NCBI GenBank assembly: GCA_018287875.1
Contig: JAGVVL010000013.1
Location: 868,001 to 932,000 of the forward strand
Reading direction: 5' to 3'
From: Nigrospora sphaerica
Taxonomy: Eukaryota > Ascomycota > Sordariomycetes > Amphisphaeriales > Apiosporaceae
Length of the DNA: 64,000 bases
Within the stretch, counting starts at the first letter, position 1. The number at the start of each line of letters is the position of its first letter. Shown one piece after another: positions 1 through 9,817 of this stretch. The notes beneath the pieces were generated by a model that was given only the letters and a program-made list of their open reading frames with translations, had not been told where the DNA came from and ran no database searches. The position numbers were made by a program, and so were the translations under genes.

Positions 1-400
1 CTGGAAGGCAAGCCGGCAAGCTACAGTCACCACGTCGACGACGGAAGCAGAGCTTCTAGCGCTCAGCGAGACAGCTAAAGAAACGATCGCTTTACAGCGG
101 TTCTTCGAGGCGATCCAACTAGTGCTTAAAACGCCGTTTAGCATAGGCTGCGACAACCAACAGACCATCCGCCTGGTCGTAGGTAACTCGGAAAGGATAT
201 CCACGAAGCTACGCCATGTGGACATCCACAACCTATGGCTACGCCAGGAGCACGCTAAAGGCCAGTTCCAGCTTACCTATGTGCCCACAGCTGACATACC
301 AGCCGACGGTTTAACGAAGAATCTATCCAGACCAAAGTTTGAACACTTCAGGAGTCTTCTTAACCTACAGGACATCAGACAAGCGGTAGAGAAAGCGTGA
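1..400 (+). CDS. Copia pol C-terminus (RNase H), partial
   Basis: This is the 3' end of a Ty1/Copia polyprotein, read in frame from base 2 to the TGA at 398-400; the 5' part lies outside the window. It carries the end of the RNase H domain, which degrades the RNA strand during reverse transcription. Visible landmarks are TEAELLALSETAKE (the Copia 'STEAEY' position), CDNQQTIRLV, the RHVDIHNLWLRQE block and the ADGLTKNLSRPKFEHF tail, all in the order usual for Copia RNase H. The same protein, with many stops, is encoded on the minus strand near 39000-39380, so both belong to one family. This fragment has no internal stop, so it has suffered less RIP than that copy. Downstream lie an antisense gene remnant, a polypurine tract and the 3' LTR. 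Confidence 0.9.
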   Translation, partial: WKASRQATVTTSTTEAELLALSETAKETIALQRFFEAIQLVLKTPFSIGCDNQQTIRLVVGNSERISTKLRHVDIHNLWLRQEHAKGQFQLTYVPTADIPADGLTKNLSRPKFEHFRSLLNLQDIRQAVEKA

Positions 401-544
401 GAGACTCGATTCAAGACGTCAATTCAAGGGGAGGGTCCGGGATTCGAACCCGGCGCCCGCCAGGATGACCAGCAGCCGAGTTTTCAAAGCAACAAATCGG
501 AGAACCAGGAAGACGGCTTCCAGAGGGCGCGAGAAGCGACAGGG

Positions 545-1125
545 CTACTCATCCTGCTCCTCTCCGTCTTCCTCGGGGTCATCGGGGCCCTCAACCTGCT
601 CAAGGAACATCTGTAGCTCCTCGTCCATCGCGGAAAGCGAGGAGCTCTCCTCCTTGTCTCCCTCGTCTTCCCCTCCTCGTCCTCCTCTTTCTCCAAAGAG
701 CCCTCGGCGGCATCAGTGCGCTTCTGGTTGCCCTTGGTGGGCGTCGCCTTCTTGCGCTCATCAACGTCAGGAGGCGTGGCAGGCTCCGGAGAGCCCATGA
801 AGCCCTCCGGGGTCCCGCCACGCCCCGGCCAAGAAATGAGACGGGCCGAGAGCGTCGATATCTAGGAGCGTGCGCACGGTGGCGCGGAGAGAGTCGACCA
901 GAGCCTATAGCCAGTCAGCAACCGCCACAAGCGACATAATAACATGCAGAGACTTACTTGGCGGTACTGGCCGCGAGGGCGCGTCATAGCGCGGAAGAGG
1001 TGGCGAGCCGGCACCAAAGCGACGGCGGGGACGGGCGTGCAGCTACAAGACAGCGTCAACAGGCTTCCAATGGACAATGGACAACAATCGATCCGGTGAC
1101 ATCTACGGCGGAAGACATGCCTCAC
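545..1125 (-). pseudogene. Antisense accessory gene remnant inside Copia element
   Basis: Between the Copia stop (400) and the polypurine tract (1173) lies a degenerate gene on the opposite strand. A GT-AG intron is readable on the minus strand at 957-905 (GTAAGT donor, GCTGAC branch site, CTATAG acceptor). The exon before it ends in a segment where C-x3-P-x4-L-x2-AR-x-L-x-R can be read. The exon after it begins ALVDSLRATVRTLLDIDALG and aligns with RIRATVKGLRDLHGLPDD in the antisense gene of the Copia element at 37213-44688, where an intron occupies the same place. The tail is acidic (EELQMFLEQVEGPDDPEEDG) and ends at TAG 545-547. At least one frameshift separates the middle part (SPEPATPPDVDERKKATP) from this tail, and the cysteine-rich N-terminus is missing. 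Function unknown; homology with the other copy is judged by eye. Confidence 0.5.
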
Positions 1126-1172
1126 AAGCTACAACTAGCGAGGCTAGGTCAGGAAGCAGGCCGACTGCTTCC

Positions 1173-1182
1173 TGAGGGGGTG
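1173..1182 (+). other. Polypurine tract of Copia element
   Basis: The purine run TGAGGGGGTG sits directly before the LTR start. The same CTGAGGGGGTG-TGTCGCG junction occurs, inverted, at the 3' LTR of the minus-strand Copia element near 37402. Its expected role is priming plus-strand DNA synthesis. Confidence 0.7.
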
Positions 1183-1369
1183 TGTCGCGCCGTGAGGCCA
1201 TTCCCAAGGTCGACAACCTATTAGTGGGATCACGTGAGAAGCTCCACAGGAGTCTTGGCAAGCTTCAGTATATAGTCTGCCATGTCTGGCATCTTTCCTT
1301 GCGTTGGTTTCCTTTAATGAACAACCTTGAAGTCCGTTTCTATCCTGCCAGTGCCGCTGTGGTGCGACA
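1183..1369 (+). repeat. Copia 3' LTR
   Basis: The 187-bp LTR begins TGTCGCGC and ends GGTGCGACA, giving the inverted ends TGTCGC/GCGACA. It follows the polypurine tract and contains GATCACGTGA and a TATATAGTCTGCCATGTCTGGC block that recurs in the LTR-like sequences at 13264-13403 and 60582-60780. Immediately after it, at 1370, sequence homologous to the middle of LINE ORF2 begins (compare 50346 onward). The Copia element therefore appears to have inserted in a LINE copy, with TATAT as the likely, partly mutated, target duplication. Confidence 0.8.
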
Positions 1370-4300
1370 TATATTAATAAGAAGTTCCCCTTAGCACAGT
1401 GGACCTACAAGGCGCAGCCAGACAGGTGCCATATCACGATCCAGCTGCTAGACGGTCCTATAACGGTTATCTGCATATACTCGCCTCCCCTTAGGTCCAC
1501 TAGCAGATCGGACCTACCCGCTATCGAAGCCCTCTATACCGAACCCCAGCTAAGACAAACAGTCCTCGTGGGAGACTTCAACGTCCACCACCCCGTCTGG
1601 GGAGGATATAATGTCCAACCCTATAATACAGCCAACACGCTGCTCCAGCTAGCAGAATCCTGGAGACTCTAGCTGATCACCCCCCTTAGAACACCGACAT
1701 AGACTCGAAGAGGGTACATGGACTCCACAATCGACTTAGCGTGGACCACGGACGATCTCCGAGCTGCCTACGACGGGTATGCCCCTTTTTCTGGATCCGA
1801 TCACCTCCCCCAGGTGATACGCGTGGCTGGACTCTATACAGACCGCCAAGACAGGCCACGACGCAGCTGGAAAACAGCTGACTATAACTAGGCGAAGGTA
1901 GAAGCGGCACACCTACCACAGCCAGGGCGACTCGAGACACCAGAAGAAATCGATAGCTACACTGAAACGTTAACTAAGGAGCTAACTCGGATAGCCGACT
2001 TAGTTGCCCCCCTCCGCTACTTTAAAGGGAGAGGTAAAGCCTAGTGGAACCGCGAGACAGAAGAAGCTATAAAGAAGGAGCGAAGAGCCTAGCGGATATA
2101 GCTTTCCAACAGGACGGACGTAGCTTGGCGAGCCCTCCGGCAGTCAACTCTTTTAAAGAAGAAAGCAATCCGAGAAGCTAAGACGGCGTCCTGGAGACAT
2201 ATGCTCTATAAAGCGTCTAGCCAGCTAGCTGGCGTTTGGAATATTGCGAGATAGGTAAGAACGGAAGGAGCAGCACCGCCGTTACCCCTGGCAGTCCCTA
2301 CACTCTACACACCGCGTGGCGAAGCAACGACCTATAAGGAGAAAACAGAGGCCTTCCGAGAGAGGTTCTACCCCCTCCCTAAGGCTACGTACACCGGCTT
2401 CCGAATAACGAACCGGCTCGCAGTGCCTCTCGATATGGATAGCAAGGTGACAACAGAATAAGTCCAAGATGTCCTTACTAAGGCAGGCCAGTGGAAGGCA
2501 CCTGGACCGGACCAGCTTCCGAACGGATTCCTTAAACGCTTAGGAAAGCCCCTCTTCCAGGCCTTAGCCTCCCTAGCGGAAGCGTGCTGGTATATAGGAT
2601 ACTATCCAAGAGCGTTCCGGAAAGCAGTCACCGTCATCCTCCGGAAGCCAGGAAAGCAGCCAAACGAGTATCACCAAGCCGGCGGATAGAGACCTATCGC
2701 GCTACTCAACACTATAGGGAAAGCGATCGAGAGCTTACTAGCGCAACGGCTAGCTAGCTTTACCGAAGAGAATGGACTGCTCCCGGACGAACAGATGGGC
2801 AACCGGAAAGGCCGCTTTATAGAAACGGCTTTACAGTTGCTAACGGACCTAGTCCGCATAGCCTGGAAACATGGAGGCGCAGCAACCCTTTTATCGCTGG
2901 ATATCTTAGGCGCTTTCGACTCCGTCGACTATAGAAGGCTCCTCGCTAACCTACGAGCGCTAAGGGTCCCTATATAGACTATCAGCTGGATCCGAAGCTT
3001 CCTATTTAACCGGTCCACTATGCTACTCTTCGATAGCCAGGAATCGGACGAGATCCCAGTCCCGGCAAGCGTCCCGCAAGGCTCACCCCTATCGCCTATC
3101 CTCTTCTGCCTGTATACAGCCGGTCTCTATAAGGCTCTCCGCGCTATACCGGGGATAGCTACTATAGCCTTTATAGACGACACAAACCTCGTGGGCTTCG
3201 GCTTAAACCTAAAGCAGACCTACGAGCGGCTAAAAGCCGCTTATAGGGTCTGCAAAGAATGGGCAGTCAGCCACAGCATAACCTTCGCAGTCTAGAAATA
3301 TCACCTAGTCCATTTCTCTCGAAAACGTAAAGGTCCGGACACGAAGATAGCCTTAGAAGGTCACGAAATCGAACTAGAAGACTCCTGCCGCGTCCTTGGT
3401 ATCCAGGTGGATAGACGTCTCCGCTGGGACGTCCATATCCAATCGATATTAAAGAAGATAGCGACGCAAATCTATGCTCTAGACCGGATAGCCGGCTTAA
3501 CATGGGGCGCGTCTCTCCAGCGAGCCCGCTAAGTCTATACAGCCGTCGTACGGTCTACGATAGGCTATAGAGCTTCAGAGTGGCACCGCCAGATCTCGAA
3601 AAATAGAGCCAAGGCACTCAACGACGTCCAGATAGAGTGCCTCCGAAAGGTCACAGGAGCTTTCAAAGCCACGGCCACTGCAGTATTAAAAACGGAAGCT
3701 TACGTGTCCCCCTTAAACACGTGGCTCAACAGAAGGGTGGCGGCATCGGAAGAGAGGCTCCAACAGCCGCGTATCGCATCACTTATCCAAGCGAGATGCA
3801 ATAGCGCAGCTAGATGGATCCTAATAAGACCGACTCGCCGGCGCAAACCGAAAGGCCCCGACGCTCCCGATCGTAAGAGGTGGCTAAACGAATGGCTAGC
3901 TGGAGACTCAGCATATAAAGCTGAGGAGAGAGACTGGCTTTAAAGATGGCAACAAGCGTAGCAAAATCGAACAGCACGAACCCCAGCAGCAACTAAGATG
4001 CCGCCAGATAAGCACGTCCTCAAGCTCCATAAGGGACTCCATAAGGCCGAGAGCTCCATCCTTGTCCAAGCGAGGACTGGCAAGATTGGGCTGCGAGACT
4101 TCCTTTTTAAGCGTAGGGTCCCAGGCTTCGATAGCCCCTGGTGCGTCTGCGGTCAGGGCAGGGAGACCGTCCGGCATATCCTCGTTTTCTGCCCACGTGA
4201 AAGAGAAAGACGAGAGCATCTCGTCCAAGCTCTAGGAGGACCGATAGACACAGACAGGATGCTCGACACCCCAGGAAAAGCAGGAATTATCGCAAGATGG

Positions 4301-4551
4301 CTACTCCGCTCCGGAAGGCTGGACATGTTCCAGCTAGCGAATCAACTTATCAGCTAGGAAGCGGGCGCGCTAAGCCCGATCTCGGTATGGCAGGCCAAAG
4401 AGTAGATAGAAGCGGTACGACGCAGCGGAACCTAGGTTTTTCACCCGGCCGGACGTTAGCCCGGAACGGTTTTCCTAGGCTAAGATGCGCAGGGGGTCCT
4501 CATGGCCTAAATAGGTCGCTAGGTGTAAGAATAATAATAATAATAATAATA
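1370..4551 (+). mobile_element. RIP-mutated non-LTR retrotransposon (LINE) ORF2, 5' part absent
   Basis: This region is collinear with the LINE ORF2 at 50346-53528, from inside the endonuclease domain to the TAA-repeat tail at about 4530-4551. Recognisable blocks are the endonuclease GDFNVHHPVWGGYN-like segment, the reverse transcriptase PQGSPLSPILF and FIDDTNLV motifs (3050-3190), and the C-terminal C-x-C-x7-H-x4-C zinc motif near 4140-4190. It is not translatable. Against the better copy it shows numerous TGG to TAG, CAG to TAG and CAA to TAA changes, all explicable as C to T in CpA on one strand or the other, the pattern left by RIP. Its 5' portion is probably to the left of the window, displaced by the Copia insertion ending at 1369. 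Confidence 0.9.
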
Positions 4552-5640
4552 CCACTTTCTCATCCTGTTTAGGGTGGATCACCTAACACACTGGCTTGTA
4601 CGTCTGAGCGACATGGAGTGGACCTCCGAGGTAACTAACGGTTTCTGCACCGTGTTGATAGGAGTCGCCCGAACTTCCAGGTCCTTGAGGAGATTCAGTT
4701 ACAGAGCCTGGGTAGTAAGTAGTTCATGGCAGAGCGACCTGTGAAATCTCCATTCTACGATTGCCTCTTCCTGAACTCAAGAAGAGGACGTTGGGTCCCC
4801 TCCGGGATTAGGCCGTCCTTCCTTGTGTCTTCCTCCTTGTCCACCCAAACTCTAATGATACCAGGCTTCCTTGCGTTGAGCTTGTTTTCGTAGCATATTA
4901 GGGGGAGGAATCAATGTACGGGAAGTTAAGGGGGCTTCGCTCCATTCTGCTGGCAAAGGCTCAGCAGATGGTCCACTAGCCCCTGGGTCTCCTCTCCTTT
5001 TTCTCGAGCCCTTCGCTCCGACCTTTCCGGAGGTCTGGATGTCTTATGCACAATCTCTGACATACCACTGCCCCGTGAGGTAATTCAAATGGTGACCAGG
5101 TTGTCTGTCGATTATATGTATTGTTGCGCTTAGCTATTCAATTAGTGAAGTACTCCCCTGGGTTCCAGTTAGCATCATTGTCCTAGTATGTCTCATCAGC
5201 CCAGCACTGCTCATGTCCCCCCATGAGGCATTTATCATCAAGCTCCCGATGAGGCTCCCCACGGAGGCTCCCACCGTTTAGCGGAGCGCTTGCGGAGACC
5301 GTCGTGAGACCACTCGTGGCGTGAGCTGGTGTTGCGCCTGTTGTCCTTCTTCTTGCTGCCCTTCTCAGCAGCAACGCGAGGATCCTGCTGGGCCAACAGC
5401 GCCAGCGCCCCAGCGTCTAGAGGCTCCTCACGAACGCACCAGCGGGGTTCTAAGATACAATCAAGAAATAGACCTTAAATAAAATGGAGAGAAGGAAAAT
5501 GTCTGATACCATTTAACCTCCAGCACAACCTGCTTCTTCCTTAAAGCTTCAACAATATCTAAGTGCCAATTCTCGCTTACACTTAGAAAAGCACTTTCCT
5601 CGCATATTTCAACCCGGCACCTCTGGTTTGCATTTCACAT
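4552..5640. other. No recognisable gene
   Basis: I see no convincing coding region, RNA gene or terminal repeat here. Open frames are short and without recognisable motifs. The stretch may be degraded intergenic or old transposon sequence. Confidence 0.5.
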
Positions 5641-6468
5641 CTAAGGAATGACACTCGTAAAGCCCACTGCCATAGCCGGGAAGCCGACTGTCTCGACGTA
5701 AAGTATCCCAGCCGGACAGCGGATGCAAGACCACGAATTCGTAAACACGTCGCTGTGGTTACGGAACGTCAGCCCCGACGCGTAATGGCCGCGGTAATCC
5801 CAGTTAGCCTTTAATTGGGTCGTGCCAGCCTGCTCCTCGAGCCGCCAGTGGGCATTCAGTAGGTCGCGCGTCCACACCTCCTCCGGCATGGCCTTGTGGC
5901 CTTCGTATACGGGCACGAGCTGGATCCCGTCCGTGGCCGGCTGCTGAATCGGGAGCTTTTCGGCGCAGTACGGTAGGCGCGCAAGATTCCCGAGGAAGTT
6001 CGTGACGGTCATTCTAGCGCACACCCGCCGGTAGAGATCGCATGACAGGGTCGTTGTCCGCGGGCGTTGGTCGGGTTGGTGCCTGTCGGTTGGCTTGCAC
6101 GTCCACTGCATGCGATGGGTTGCTACTGAGCAATGGCCCGAAGTGGCACGGTACCCGTCGCCGAAACGTGCAGCACACTGATTCGATCGATCCTCTACCA
6201 CAGTTTGTTGCACTGGGGTGTTGGCGCTTTCAAACCCCACAGGATCGCGCTTGCTGAGAAGGGCCGAGGTGCCGGCTGTGCCGCCATGCTCGGCAAGCTT
6301 GTTGACGAATCCTTCTAGGGTTAAGCCATAAAAGATGAGCGGCTCCTCTATGGTGTTGCCGTCATCCTGGGCGAGGACTGGGCCGAAAGTCGGACCGGCT
6401 AAGACGGAGTGCAGGTAGCTGATAGTGAGAATACTGACGGCAGCAGCCGAAAAGGAAAGAGGCGTCAT
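5641..6468 (-). CDS. Secreted cysteine-containing protein, function unknown
   Basis: This is an uninterrupted 275-residue reading frame without an evident intron. Residues 1-24 form a typical signal peptide (hydrophobic run SAAAVSILTISYLHSVLAG), so export is likely. A KR dibasic site near residues 74-75 (LLSKRDPVG) could be cut by a Kex2-type protease. The following region has eight cysteines, an even number compatible with four disulfide bonds, the last pair as C-x2-C near residue 250. I do not recognise a catalytic domain. Length, export signal and a transposon-rich setting fit the broad class of fungal candidate effectors, but that is inference from architecture alone. The ATG at 6466-6468 is the only start giving a signal peptide. 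The upstream 400 bp are AT-rich with no recognisable gene. Confidence 0.6.
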   Translation of the reverse strand: MTPLSFSAAAVSILTISYLHSVLAGPTFGPVLAQDDGNTIEEPLIFYGLTLEGFVNKLAEHGGTAGTSALLSKRDPVGFESANTPVQQTVVEDRSNQCAARFGDGYRATSGHCSVATHRMQWTCKPTDRHQPDQRPRTTTLSCDLYRRVCARMTVTNFLGNLARLPYCAEKLPIQQPATDGIQLVPVYEGHKAMPEEVWTRDLLNAHWRLEEQAGTTQLKANWDYRGHYASGLTFRNHSDVFTNSWSCIRCPAGILYVETVGFPAMAVGFTSVIP

Positions 6469-6879
6469 GGTAACAGTGAGTTTTCGTACTATTCAAGCGT
6501 ACGTGATAGCAGGAAAAATACCGCAATTTGTGTGAATTCTGTTGCTCGCGAGCTGTAATGGTTTGTGTGACGTAAAACATGCGGGGAACTGCTAAATAGA
6601 GATGGGAGCACTAAACTCCGTTGTACCCTTAAGTCGATTTGATCCTTTACTAAGATTTTATCTAGATGCTGTATTAGTAAACATAGCCATTTACCCTGCT
6701 GCACTTAGTTTAGTATGTGAGCTATTAAAGACGCCGCATAAACGTTTATGTTAAGGGGAGATTTATCCATAACGGGAAGTAAAATTTAGTAAAGCTAATA
6801 AGGCTTCTTGAAAATGTAGGGTATATTCCATGAAGCAAAGTTGCGGAAATGACCGATAACGTTTTTACCCCCGCAAGAT

Positions 6880-7263
6880 CTAATACAATAATGGGCTGTG
6901 ATATCTTAAACCTTGCTTTAAATATGTGGACTCGATGTTACTAACTGGTAGACGGACGAGTTTCGCAGCAAGTTTGTCTGGAAGGCGCAAAGCAAACCTA
7001 CCGTCGGTACTGCCCACAGCTCGCTCGCCTTTTACCTTGTCGACGGGGGTCGGGGCCATGGAGCACGTATACTCGGACTGCCTCTCCCTTCCGATATTGC
7101 CGCAGCTCCCGAAGCTACCCGTTTGTCCATCGTGTCCATTGTACCGTTCGCCGAAGGCGCTCGCCACGTCCTCTTTGAGGTCGCATTCCTCGTACGAGAT
7201 GTTCTCGGCAGCAGCCAGGATGGGGTACAGAATATCCATGGTTCCGTCTCGGCGCTCCTCCAC
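6880..7263 (-). CDS. Hypothetical protein, doubtful
   Basis: A 127-codon open frame on the minus strand partly overlaps the 5' flank of the phosphotransferase pseudogene on the plus strand. Its composition (acidic N-terminal part, then KLAAKLVRLPVSNIESTYLKQG) looks protein-like rather than random. I recognise no domain, signal peptide or membrane segment. It could be an exon of a larger broken gene or chance, since the region is GC-rich and open in several frames. Confidence 0.2.
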   Translation of the reverse strand: MEERRDGTMDILYPILAAAENISYEECDLKEDVASAFGERYNGHDGQTGSFGSCGNIGRERQSEYTCSMAPTPVDKVKGERAVGSTDGRFALRLPDKLAAKLVRLPVSNIESTYLKQGLRYHSPLLY

Positions 7264-7298
7264 ATCTCCCAGCCCGAGGCACTATTCCATCGGCTTGA

Positions 7299-8228
7299 AA
7301 GCGAAGTGCCACCTCGACGTACGCGCGGGACATTCCCGCCCCGCGGACCTTCAGCTTTGACTCGTCGGACCAAAAAGCCCTCGGCCTGGAATGGACCCTC
7401 GTCGAGAAGATGCTCTAGGCCCTGTTCGCCGTCGAAATGGCCCACATGCCGATGAGGACGAAGGACGACATCATGGACGACATGGTCTTTGGCTTCCCGC
7501 CCCGACACTGGCGGGCGCAGTTCGACCACGTCTTTGCCGAGGTCGGCAGCCTATACATCGACTGGGACGCCTACGCCCTCACGACGGGCCCCGTCGTCGC
7601 GCCGTTCTTTTATTGTCGCCGCCGGTTACTCTGCCCGCATGTGCGCCGGGGGCCGTACGCGATGGCCGGCGACTACGTCGGGGCGCAGCTGCAGCTCCTG
7701 GGCTGGGAACTGCTCGAGCGTGAGCGCGAAGGTGAGGACGTGCGCGAGCGGCGGCGCGCCCACGGCCGGCTCGATGCCGTCGCCGCTTGGGCCGAGGCAT
7801 TTTCCGCGCCGCCCCGGGCCGGCCCTGGCCTGCGCACCTTTATCTCGCACCAGGAACTCCGGCCGGGCAACATCCTCATGGGCGCCCACTACGGGCTCAC
7901 GGCGCTGCTGGACCGGGAAGAGGTCGTCTGCCTGTCCCTCGCCTTCTATGCGTCGCACAGGGACGCCAACAACGGCCACGGCCTCGGCAACTGCCGGCCC
8001 GAGCGCGAAGCGACGCTGGAGCAGCTTCCACGCCTCGGCCAGGTCCCGCTCGCGCTCCTCTTCGCCGACGACGAAGCGCAGCCGCCGTCGCTGGCACACT
8101 ACTACCGCCGATGCACGGCGCGGCTGCGCGCGCGCGCCGGTGAGGAGGATCTCGATGGCCTTGACATATTTCTTCCGTTCCCTCATGGGCTCCAGGTAGA
8201 TAGTGTCGAGGTATGTGAGATTGATTGA
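7299..8228 (+). pseudogene. Aminoglycoside-phosphotransferase-like kinase pseudogene
   Basis: In the frame of 7437-8228 the sequence matches the fungal phosphotransferase (APH-like) family: LGLEWTLVEKM corresponds to the hinge segment, GDYVGAQLQLLGWELLERE to the family's middle region, and HQELRPGNIL...ALLDREE to the Brenner motif and the metal-binding DxE segment. The usual catalytic motif is H-x-D-L-x4-N; here the Asp is Glu (HQELRPGN). A TAG at 7416-7418 interrupts the frame just after LVEKM, and the N-terminal lobe cannot be read continuously upstream, where several frames are open. Such proteins phosphorylate small hydroxylated substrates or act as uncharacterised kinases. This copy is very probably inactive. 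GC content and codon use are markedly richer in G/C than in the flanks. Confidence 0.6.
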
Positions 8229-8394
8229 AATGATGAATACAGAGCGTAGCTGGACGGAAGGGGTTTGGTCTTTGTAGGCACTTGAGCCGGGAGGGGAGTG
8301 TGTCTTGTTCTATCGAAGCAAAGCGATGTCAACTATGAATTCCAGAAGAATCCTTCTACATGATTGCCGGCGGCAAAAAGCATAGAGTGCGAAA

Positions 8395-8466
8395 TGCCCA
8401 CTACCCGAATCGAACGAGTGATCTTGTCATTACGAGTGACACGCTTTACCACTAAGCCAAGCGGGC
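8395..8466 (-). tRNA. tRNA-Thr (anticodon CGU)
   Basis: The minus strand folds into a standard cloverleaf of 72 nt including the discriminator base: acceptor GCCCGCT/AGTGGGC with one G-T pair, D-arm GGCTTAGTGGTAAAGC, anticodon stem TGTCA/TGACA around the loop CTCGTAA (anticodon CGT), and T-arm ACTCG-TTCGATT-CGGGT. There is no intron. The CCA end is not encoded, as expected for a eukaryotic nuclear gene. Confidence 0.92.
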
Positions 8467-8573
8467 TTTACCATCTGGTGATGATGGCATGTGGCTTATT
8501 GGCAGCTGTTGTATAACACTGGGTCAGGGTCGGAATAAGCAAATAAGGGTGGCGTATCGAGTTCTTAGTATAT

Positions 8574-8796
8574 CGTGCTTTCCCCATGGGAACATGACGA
8601 GATGCTGTTTCATCCACCGGGGTCATGATGCCCTTCCCTGAGCACAAGACGGCTCTCTTATCTCCCATGCGTTGTGTCTCTTCGGCGCTGTGTATGCGTG
8701 CTTTCCATATCCTGGTCCTGGTGGTGGTCGTGGTGAGCGGCGAGATGTCGTTTCACCCACTGTGGCCACGGTGTCCTCTCCCGAGCATAAGACGGA
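8574..8796 (+). repeat. Degenerate direct repeat
   Basis: Two diverged copies follow each other: about 8574-8650 and about 8697-8796. Both contain GTGCTTTCC, a GACGAGATG/GGCGAGATG-TGTTTCA block and CCCTGAGCACAAGACGG/CCCGAGCATAAGACGG. No coding function is seen. It may be an old tandem duplication or remnants of terminal repeats. Confidence 0.35.
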
Positions 8797-9610
8797 TGTA
8801 TGAGCGTTTGTTCTATTACCTTGCCTTGGAGGCGGTGGGCGAAGAGTAGACGGTACATTGCCATCGACATCTATTTGCTTTCGAGAGCTTCCGCCTAATC
8901 TTTTCGGCAAGGGGCTCGCCTTTAAGTATGGGCGCCCCCGCCCGGGACGTCGGCGTTGTCGTCAATCGTTGGGTGATGGAATAGGCCCGTGGTCGCTGAG
9001 GAACTGTCTCTTCTGGTGAGGCTAGTGACACGTGGCACCACCATCGTAAGCGGGGCGTCGAAACCCTGGTATTGGCCAACCGGCGTGTCCTCGACGTCCA
9101 CGACCTGGCGCTCGTCTTTCATGGGGCACGGAAACTCGCTGCAGGAGACGGCGGTGGACCCGTTGTCAACTTGCGTGATCCAAATTCTTAGCCATAGCCT
9201 TCGACTCCTCGTGCTGCTGATGACGGTTCAGGTAGTATTTCCTGAAGTGGGCCTGTTCAGCAGAAGGATTTGGCATGGACCAAGGATGTCTGGTGGACAA
9301 TATCGCTGCCGCGACTCAATCATTATAGGCCGCTGACGGAGCCGCCGGGGTAGCCCTAGTCGTAGGTTGGCTTTTTATCTTTTGCTATGAGACTTTCACC
9401 GGAAAAAGAAGGCCCAACCTCCTCACTTGCGCGAACACGACATACCGGTAAAAGATGGCGCCAGTAGAGGACGAAGCCGGTAGGGCCTGTCTGACAGGGC
9501 CGCCAGCGGAGTAGTGAACGGTGTGCACCGAAGAGGCGCGTCCTGTAACAGCGGTGGAAGGGGCGAGATACATGCGAGGGAACGAATGTGCCCGAGTTCC
9601 GGGTGTATAG

Positions 9611-9817
9611 GAGCAAGTGCTCGCGAATATTCAGGTCTTAGCGAACCGACTGCGCGAGTCCAAAACTAACAGCGGCCTTGGCTACGAGATTGTGAGTGGC
9701 GACACCGACAACCATCTAGTGCTGATGGATCTCAAGCCTCACCAAATCGACGGTGCCCGCGTCTAGCGCGCCCTAGAGCTCACCGGAGTGGCCAGTAACA
9801 AAGAGCACGGTACCGGG
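9611..9817 (+). pseudogene. Serine hydroxymethyltransferase fragment
   Basis: One frame from GAG 9611 encodes about 69 codons matching the C-terminal domain of serine hydroxymethyltransferase, the PLP enzyme interconverting serine and glycine with tetrahydrofolate: [14 protein letters not shown], then [17 protein letters not shown], then IDGARV and ALELTGVASNKEHGTG. A TAG at 9764-9766 stands where the family usually has Glu or another residue after DGARV. The rest of the enzyme, including the PLP-lysine region upstream and the GGIRLGTPA-type segment downstream, is not visible on either side. It is a gene fragment, not a functional gene. Confidence 0.75.

Noticed and set aside
425..470. T-arm-like sequence on the minus strand (CCGGG-TTCGAAT-CCCGG), possible tRNA gene
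   Set aside because: No matching 5' acceptor half, D-arm or anticodon arm can be found upstream on the minus strand; at most a tRNA fragment.
465..800. Plus-strand Ser/Pro-rich open frame
   Set aside because: It is the shadow of the antisense acidic C-terminal coding region and has no motif of its own.
7489..8199. Long Arg/Ser/Thr-rich frames overlapping the phosphotransferase relic on both strands
   Set aside because: They are GC-rich shadow frames; only the 7437-8228 frame gives family motifs.
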